DNA from: CAVVSQ01 sp963848825
Lineage (GTDB): Bacteria; Planctomycetota; Planctomycetia; Gemmatales; Gemmataceae
NCBI GenBank assembly: GCA_963848825.1
Contig: CAWKFA010000016.1
Coordinates: 340,231 to 404,230, forward strand
Reading direction: 5' to 3'
DNA: 64,000 nucleotides
The notes under the pieces are model-generated. The model was not told where the DNA came from. It saw only the letters and a list, made by a program, of their open reading frames with translations, and did no database searches. The translations under genes and the position numbers were made by a program. Below are positions 59,443-64,000 of the stretch, one piece after another (the stretch's first letter is position 1; each line of letters opens with the position of its first letter).

Positions 59443-60062
59443 TTACGCCACGCTTCGCCGCCGCTTGGCGCGGGCGAGGTAAGCTGCGCCGATCAATACG
59501 ACCAGCAAGTGAACCGAGACAATTTCAAACGGCAGCAAGTAATTGGCGCGGCGTGCCTCTTTCTTGTCACCGACCAGTTCCGCGTGAGCCGGCCCGACGC
59601 CCACGCCCAGGAATCCCTGGCCGATCGTCGAGCTGTAAGATGAATTGGCGGGCTCTTTGCTGAGGATGTCCGCTGGTGCGCCGCGACTGACGAAGGAATC
59701 TTTCGGCTGTGCTGGCTTGCCAGCCCGCACAATCCCCAGACTGAGTACGCCCAATAGCAACACGCCCACAAAGGCCGCGATGCCCCATTCCGCGCCGCTG
59801 GTCTTCATATTGATGAATGGCCCTTGAGCTGTCAGCATGACGCCGAACACCACCAAAACCATGGTGCCACCCACATAAACAAGCAATTGCACGGCACCGA
59901 CCAGGTCCGCGCCAAGCAAGAAGAAGATGCCCGACGTCGCGGCCAGCGTGAATAGCAACCAGGTCGCGGAGCGCACGATATTCTGCGACACCACCGTGGC
60001 GATCGCGCAAATCCGCCCGCCAGGGCGAGGATCCAGAAGAGAATGGGTTGAATACTATCCAT
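59443..60062 (-). CDS. nuoJ: NADH-quinone oxidoreductase subunit J; frameshifted
   Basis: The start at ATG 60062 gives 'DSIQPILFWILALAGG', the normal subunit J first helix. A frameshift near 60015 then leads into 'IATVVSQNIVRSATWLLFTL', 'GIFFLLGADLVGAVQLLVYV' (conserved loop helix) and 'GTMVLVVFGVMLTAQ'. The last helix is 'IVSVHLLVVLIGAAYLARAK'. Between helices 4 and 5 lies an extra ~55-residue hydrophilic stretch. Spacing from nuoH is only ~50 bases, so nuoI, often located here, is absent. Confidence 0.9.
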
Positions 60063-60111
60063 GATATTTACGATCTTTAACCAAGGACCTCGCCAATGCG
60101 ACGCCATCCCG

Positions 60112-61347
60112 TTATTTCTTGGCTCCCTGGTAACCCGGAACACCGACCGAGGTCCACATGCCCGGCATGCCGGTGCCTGGCGGAGCACTTGCGAAGGTAA
60201 GCAACTTTTGGATAACAAGCACAACGCCCAGGACGCACAGGATCAACATGACCCAGTTGAAGTACCCCTGGATAATTGGCGGTATCAGTAAGTTCCACAG
60301 GCAAACACCCATGACGAGCACACAGCTAATCGGCACCAGGTATTTCAAGCAAGTCATCATCACCTGATCGATGCGCAGGCGCGGCAACGTCCAGCGGACC
60401 CACATCATGACGAAAACCAGGAACCAACCCTTGAACAGGAAAACGACGACATTGATGAAGTTACCGAGCCACAATCCAGGCACTTCGCCGATAAAGCCAC
60501 CGAGCAATTCCGTCCATTCAAAGGGCAGCCCCAGGCTCCAGCCGCCCAGGAACATGATATTGGCGATGCCGCTGACCGCGAACATGCTGCCGTATTCGGC
60601 CATGAAGATAACCAGCCAGCGAAAGCCTGAATATTCCGTATGGAAGCCAGCCACCAGTTCGCTCTCGGCCTCGGCCAGGTCGAACAGAGCGCGTTTGCAG
60701 CTTGCCATGGCACAGGTAAAATAGGTCCAAAAGGCGCCAAACGTGAAGGGGTCGTGGAAAAGATACCAGTTCCAGATGCCCCCCTTTTGTTGCAGCGCGA
60801 TGGCATTCAGGTTCATGGATCCCGCGACAATGACCGGCACCAGAACACATAAGGCCATGGGAATTTCATAACTCACCATTTGAGCGGCCTCGCGCATGCC
60901 GCCGAACAGCGACCATTTACTTCCCGAGCCGTAACCGATGAGGATAATCCCGAAGACCTCCGTGGACATGATGGCAAGCATGTAAAAGATGGCGATATTC
61001 ATCTCCTGCGCCACCACGCCATTGCCGAAAGGCAGAGCGATGAAGGCCATGAACGAACCTGCCAGCGCGATATACGGCCCTAGCCGAAAAAGCATGTGGT
61101 CCGCAGCTGTCGGAATGATATCTTCCTTGACCAGAAGCTTCATGCCGTCGGCGAGCGTTTGCAGCCAGCCGAACTTGCCACCGACGCGCGTTGGGCCAAG
61201 GCGATCTTGAATACGGCCAGCCACCTTGCGTTCCAGCCACACGGAAAAGATCGCCGACACCAGCATAAAACCGATTAAAACCGCGGCCGCGACGACGGCG
61301 AGAATATAGGGCCAAAAAAGAGAAAAGGAGAATGCAAACAATCCCAC
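60112..61347 (-). CDS. nuoH: NADH-quinone oxidoreductase subunit H
   Basis: GTG 61347 is the preferred start, because GAGGAG lies nine bases upstream; an ATG at 61431 in the same frame gives a 28-residue extension unlike the family. The eight-helix protein carries 'FSVWLERKVAGRIQDRLGPTR' truncated to its core 'ERKVAGRIQDRLGP', 'KLLVKEDIIP', 'SYEIPMALCVLVPVIVAGS' and 'FDLAEAESELVAGFHTEYSG' (the quinone-tunnel acidic loop). It connects the hydrophilic arm to the antiporter subunits and lines the quinone site. Intact. First gene of the membrane-arm run here; subunits A-G and I must be elsewhere. Confidence 0.94.
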   Translation of the reverse strand: MGLFAFSFSLFWPYILAVVAAAVLIGFMLVSAIFSVWLERKVAGRIQDRLGPTRVGGKFGWLQTLADGMKLLVKEDIIPTAADHMLFRLGPYIALAGSFMAFIALPFGNGVVAQEMNIAIFYMLAIMSTEVFGIILIGYGSGSKWSLFGGMREAAQMVSYEIPMALCVLVPVIVAGSMNLNAIALQQKGGIWNWYLFHDPFTFGAFWTYFTCAMASCKRALFDLAEAESELVAGFHTEYSGFRWLVIFMAEYGSMFAVSGIANIMFLGGWSLGLPFEWTELLGGFIGEVPGLWLGNFINVVVFLFKGWFLVFVMMWVRWTLPRLRIDQVMMTCLKYLVPISCVLVMGVCLWNLLIPPIIQGYFNWVMLILCVLGVVLVIQKLLTFASAPPGTGMPGMWTSVGVPGYQGAKK

Positions 61348-61715
61348 GGTTACAGGCTCCTCACGCACGATCCATGCAAAGCATGCGGCGGGGCGCAAAA
61401 AGCTCCCCAAGTGGCGAGCGAACGAACGCATGCCTTCTGGATTATGGGCGTTACTTTATGTCCAGGATGAAAGGATGGCAAGGATGGTCACGGTGTGTCA
61501 GACGCTTTCCAGACCCGGCAAGCAAACAGAGAAGCCCCTCGCATACCGCGACCAAGTAGATCCATTATAGAATCAGGATGCCTGATACGTTTTTATGCTT
61601 ATCCTGGTAACCCACGGCCGTCTTGTGGCCCTGGCGCGAACAACAAAAAGGCGTTTGGCGGGCCATCCCGCCCATTGTCGATTGTCAACCCGTCGAATCG
61701 CCATAAAATCAGCAC

Positions 61716-62402
61716 ATGTATCACCAGTCCCGATGCTCCCTGGGTCCGCTGGCACGCCGGCAGTCAGACCAGCTGCCGCGCAATCATCCCCTGCCCCCTG
61801 CCCTGCGTGCCGGTGCCGAGCATGGCTCCGAGGCGACAAGCACTGATCCACTTGGCCGCGATCCACTGCTCGCCAACATCGAGGCGATACTGCTCGCGGC
61901 CGACGAGCCGCTCACGACACGTCGTCTCGCTCAAATTGCGGGACTGGACGATGCCGCCCTGGCTCGCCGCCTGTTACGCAAGCTGCAAGGCTTTTATGAC
62001 CGGGACGGCACCGCCTTCCAAATCGAGGAATTGGCCGGCGGTTTCCAGCTACTGACCCGGCCGGAATATCATCGCTGGCTGGCATCGCTCCGCCGCGGCC
62101 AAAATGAACTACGCCTCACCGGCGCCGCCCGCGAGACGCTCGCCATCGTCGCCTATCGCCAGCCGATCATGCGCGCGGATATCGAAGGTATCCGCGGCGT
62201 CCATTGCGGCGAAACGCTGCGTCTGCTCATGGAAAAAGGGCTAGTACGCATCGCGGGACGTGATGATTCCCTGGGACGTCCCGTGCTCTACGGCACGACC
62301 AAGAAAGTTCTTGCAAGTCTTCGGCTTACGCGGACTGAAGGATTTGCCTGCGCGGAGGAATTGCGCACCATGAAGCCGGAAGAAATAGAAAAGACCGCTT
62401 AA
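61716..62402 (+). CDS. scpB: Segregation and condensation protein B
   Basis: From about residue 50 it reads as ScpB: two winged-helix domains with 'ANIEAILLAADEPLTTRRLA', 'GTAFQIEELAGGFQLLTRPE', 'LSIVAYRQP'-type 'ETLAIVAYRQPIMRADIEGI', and 'LLMEKGLVRIAGRDDSLGRP' followed by 'LYGTT'. The first ~50 residues are Pro/Arg-rich and unlike the family, so the true start may be downstream. ScpB works with ScpA and SMC in chromosome condensation in the cytoplasm; scpA is not adjacent. The stop lies within the left arm of the hairpin that follows. Confidence 0.9.
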   Translation: MYHQSRCSLGPLARRQSDQLPRNHPLPPALRAGAEHGSEATSTDPLGRDPLLANIEAILLAADEPLTTRRLAQIAGLDDAALARRLLRKLQGFYDRDGTAFQIEELAGGFQLLTRPEYHRWLASLRRGQNELRLTGAARETLAIVAYRQPIMRADIEGIRGVHCGETLRLLMEKGLVRIAGRDDSLGRPVLYGTTKKVLASLRLTRTEGFACAEELRTMKPEEIEKTA

Positions 62403-62504
62403 CAGCCCGTTGAAAAAGGGGTCAGACCCCCTTGAAGCCAACAGAGTTTTCAACGTTTTGCAGCGTATTGAAGGGGTCTGACCCCTTTTTCAACGGGCTG
62501 TTAA
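62399..62504. repeat. Long inverted repeat with GGGGTCAGACCCC core
   Basis: Exactly complementary 32-base arms (62399-62430 and 62473-62504) flank a 42-base centre. Each arm holds AACAGCCCGTTGAAAAAGGG and then a smaller dyad, GGGGTCAGACCCC. It sits between the convergent scpB and fumarylacetoacetate hydrolase genes, overlaps the scpB stop, and could act as a two-way terminator. The shape also fits a REP-like or miniature mobile element. Confidence 0.9.
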
Positions 62505-62518
62505 CGGACGTGGCAACT

Positions 62519-63385
62519 TTATCCCTGCACCACGGGATTTCTCAAGACGCCAAGCCCTTCGATTTCGACCTCAACCACGTCGCCGCCCTTTAAAAACACC
62601 GGCGGCTTGCGCGCGATGCCCACGCCGGGCGGCGTTCCCGTGTAGATCAGGTCGCCCGGTTCCAGCGTGAAAACCTGCGAAAGGTACGCCAGCAGCTCGC
62701 CCGACGCCAAAGATCATCTGCTTGGTGTTGCTGTCCTGCATCGTTTGCCCATTGAGCCGCGAGCGGATGGCAAGGTTGTGCGGATCAGGGACCTCGTCCG
62801 CCGTCACCAGCACCGGGCCGGCCGGCGCGAAGGTATCAAAGGTCTTGCCGACCATCCACTGTTTGCCATCCTTCTTGAGCTGCCAGTCGCGGGCCGACAC
62901 GTCATGCCCGACGATATAGCCGGCGACGTAATCGGCCGCAGAGCCCGCCGCGATATTCTTGCCCCGCTTGCCGATGACGATGACCAGCTCGGCCTCGAAA
63001 TCGACCTCCTGGCTGACCGGGGGCAGGACGATGGCGTCGCCATGGCCGATGAGCGCGGTGGGGTACTTGCTGAAGAGGATAGGGTCCTTCGGGATGGCAG
63101 CCCCGCTCTCGGCCGCGTGGTCCCGATAATTGAGGCCGACGCAGATGATCTTGCGCGGATCGTGAACGGGCGCATGATACTTGACCTGATGCGGCCTCGT
63201 ACTTGATCGGCCTCAGGCTGCGCCACGGCATGCCCGACCTGCCGCAGCACCTCGGTGCCCCCCTCCAGTAGTTGCCGCACGCTGGGCGGCAAATTCGGAT
63301 CGGTGGCGTGGACATCGACGTAAAAGCCATCGCGCTGAACCGCGGCGCGCGGCCCGGCCCAGGTCTGGATGGTAGCTAAACGCAT
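62519..63385 (-). CDS. Fumarylacetoacetate hydrolase family protein; frameshifted
   Basis: Starts 'MRLATIQTWAGPRAAV' with the small N-terminal domain. After an indel near 63195 the catalytic domain reads 'VKYHAPVHDPRKIICVGLNY', 'RDHAAESG', 'VDFEAELVIVIGKRGKNI', 'GYIVGHDVSARDWQ' and 'KTFDTFAPAGPVLV'. After a second indel near 62705 it ends 'GDLIYTGTPPGVGIARKPP'. The metal ligands (Glu/Glu/Asp of 'FEAELV' and 'HDVSARD') are present. Members cleave or isomerise carboxylated ring-fission products, or decarboxylate oxaloacetate; the substrate is not predictable here. About 288 residues. Confidence 0.87.
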
Positions 63386-63449
63386 GGTACCTCAAGGCAG
63401 AAACCGACAGTCGCCACAGCCTGCGGCCGGCCATTATGCCGAAACGCTC

Positions 63450-63478
63450 TTGCTGGCCGGCGAAAGTTATTCTATAAA
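63450..63478 (+). promoter_or_regulatory. Predicted promoter for tRNA-Asn
   Basis: TTGCTG (63450-63455) and TATAAA (63473-63478) are separated by 17 bases. They lie 46 bases before the tRNA. Confidence 0.5.
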
Positions 63479-63523
63479 ACAACTGGCGAACATCCCGTCC
63501 GCCACGTTATTTACCAGAGCCAT

Positions 63524-63595
63524 TCCCCGATAGCTCAATGGTAGAGCAACCGGCTGTTAACCGGTTTGTTGTAGGTTCGAGTCCTACTCGGGGAG
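63524..63595 (+). tRNA. tRNA-Asn (anticodon GTT)
   Basis: Full cloverleaf: acceptor TCCCCGA (63524-63530) pairs with TCGGGGA (63588-63594), discriminator G at 63595. The anticodon arm is ACCGG-CTGTTAA-CCGGT (63549-63565) with GTT at 63556-63558. The T arm contains GGTTCGAGTCC. CCA is not encoded. Its 3' half overlaps the end of the integrase reading frame on the other strand, marking a probable integration site. Confidence 0.97.
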
Positions 63596-64000
63596 CTTGA
63601 TAAAAACCCTGGAAAAGTCGCGGAAACCGCGGTTTTTCCGGGGTTTTCTGTTTGTGGTGGGGGTGGGTCACTGGATAGGTAAAGAGTGCCATTAGATGCG
63701 TCTAGGTGCTGTGAAGTGCGGAAAGTTTGTGCATCCCCTTGTGCATCTTTTTGGGCAACCCGGTCCGGTGGGGCGTCTGTGATACCGTCCGTCCCGGTGG
63801 CCCGGATTATCTGCCCCGCGGGTTTGTCCCCGTCGAGTAGGGACGGAAGGCGTCCCACGGCTGCCCCAGGTCGTGAGCTTGCCCGTCCATAAATCGCCAT
63901 CGTTAGTTTCGGGTCGGAATGTCGGGCCAGTTGCATGGCTTCCTTGAGGGTCGTGCCGGTCCGGTCAAGCATGGCAATGTAGGAATGGCGCCAGGCGAAG
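63535..64000 (-). CDS. Tyrosine recombinase/integrase, C-terminal part (5' end beyond right edge)
   Basis: The frame is open from the right edge. It gives 'FAWRHSYIAMLDRTG' (second catalytic Arg and the following His), 'LARHSDPKLTMAIYGRA' (His, then the nucleophilic Tyr of 'IYG') and 'VGRLPSLLDGDK'. This is the catalytic end of a phage-type integrase. A ~100-residue tail follows, and its last codons, through TGA at 63537-63535, are the tRNA-Asn gene read backwards. Recombinases next to a tRNA 3' end usually integrate an element there, so the element would extend to the right. The N-terminal part is not in the window. Confidence 0.85.
   Translation of the reverse strand, partial: FAWRHSYIAMLDRTGTTLKEAMQLARHSDPKLTMAIYGRASSRPGAAVGRLPSLLDGDKPAGQIIRATGTDGITDAPPDRVAQKDAQGDAQTFRTSQHLDASNGTLYLSSDPPPPQTENPGKTAVSATFPGFLSSSPSRTRTYNKPVNSRLLYH

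Noticed and set aside
63507..63692. 61-codon minus-strand frame containing 'RVGLEPTTNRLTAGCSTIEL'
   Set aside because: This is the well-known false protein from reading a tRNA gene backwards.

Overview
The window looks like a chromosomal segment of a Planctomycetota bacterium, most likely Gemmatales/Gemmataceae-like. This rests on protein families typical of that group: ECF sigma factors fused to WD40 or extracytoplasmic domains, a DUF1559 protein, DUF1080 proteins, a TIGR03067 protein, a BBP7-type outer-membrane barrel, a surface protein with the N-terminal LEALEDR motif, and a planctomycete-style cytochrome c/DUF6797/cupredoxin fusion. The DNA is GC-rich with long spurious antisense frames. 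No 16S rRNA is present, so the assignment is an inference.

Layout. 1-12.6 kb is regulatory and accessory: an ECF-sigma/WD40 fusion running off the left edge, a KimA-like APC permease, an ABC-2 type permease, a secretin-like protein, and a second ECF sigma factor with a membrane anchor and an extracytoplasmic domain. Shared leader and palindromic repeats lie between them. 12.6-17 kb holds a DUF1559 protein and two paralogous exported proteins of unknown function. 17.5-25 kb is a plus-strand run: Ser/Thr kinase with leucine-rich repeats, cytochrome c/DUF6797/cupredoxin protein, DUF1080 protein and Tat-exported Gfo/Idh/MocA oxidoreductase. It may be a periplasmic 3-keto-sugar pathway. 25-36 kb holds an M48-TPR protease, a second DUF1080 protein, galactokinase, an acyl-CoA dehydrogenase-like protein, a beta-propeller protein, dihydrolipoyl dehydrogenase, a BON protein, an M42 aminopeptidase, an ImmA/IrrE protease and an M19 dipeptidase. 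36.8-42.8 kb is a minus-strand heavy-metal efflux cluster (Cys-rich exported protein, CzcB/CusB-like adaptor, CzcA/CusA-like pump, Cys/His lipoprotein). 43-51.4 kb has the BBP7 barrel, a giant cadherin/cyclophilin surface protein, a TIGR03067 protein, a small hypothetical protein and a DinB protein. 51.5-61.4 kb is the membrane arm of respiratory complex I (nuoH-J-K-L-M-N, without nuoI), followed by a small helical protein and tatD. 61.7-64 kb has scpB, a fumarylacetoacetate hydrolase family protein, tRNA-Asn and the C-terminal part of a tyrosine recombinase entering from the right edge. A genomic island probably begins at that tRNA and extends beyond the window.

Sequence quality. More than half of the larger genes are split by one or more single- or double-base frameshifts although the protein on both sides is plainly one family. 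This includes normally essential genes (nuoL, nuoN, nuoJ) and a 19-G homopolymer inside the APC permease. The likeliest cause is uncorrected indel error in the assembly. Coordinates below give the whole reconstructed gene and the breakpoints are noted. No CRISPR array, rRNA, insertion sequence or complete prophage was seen.
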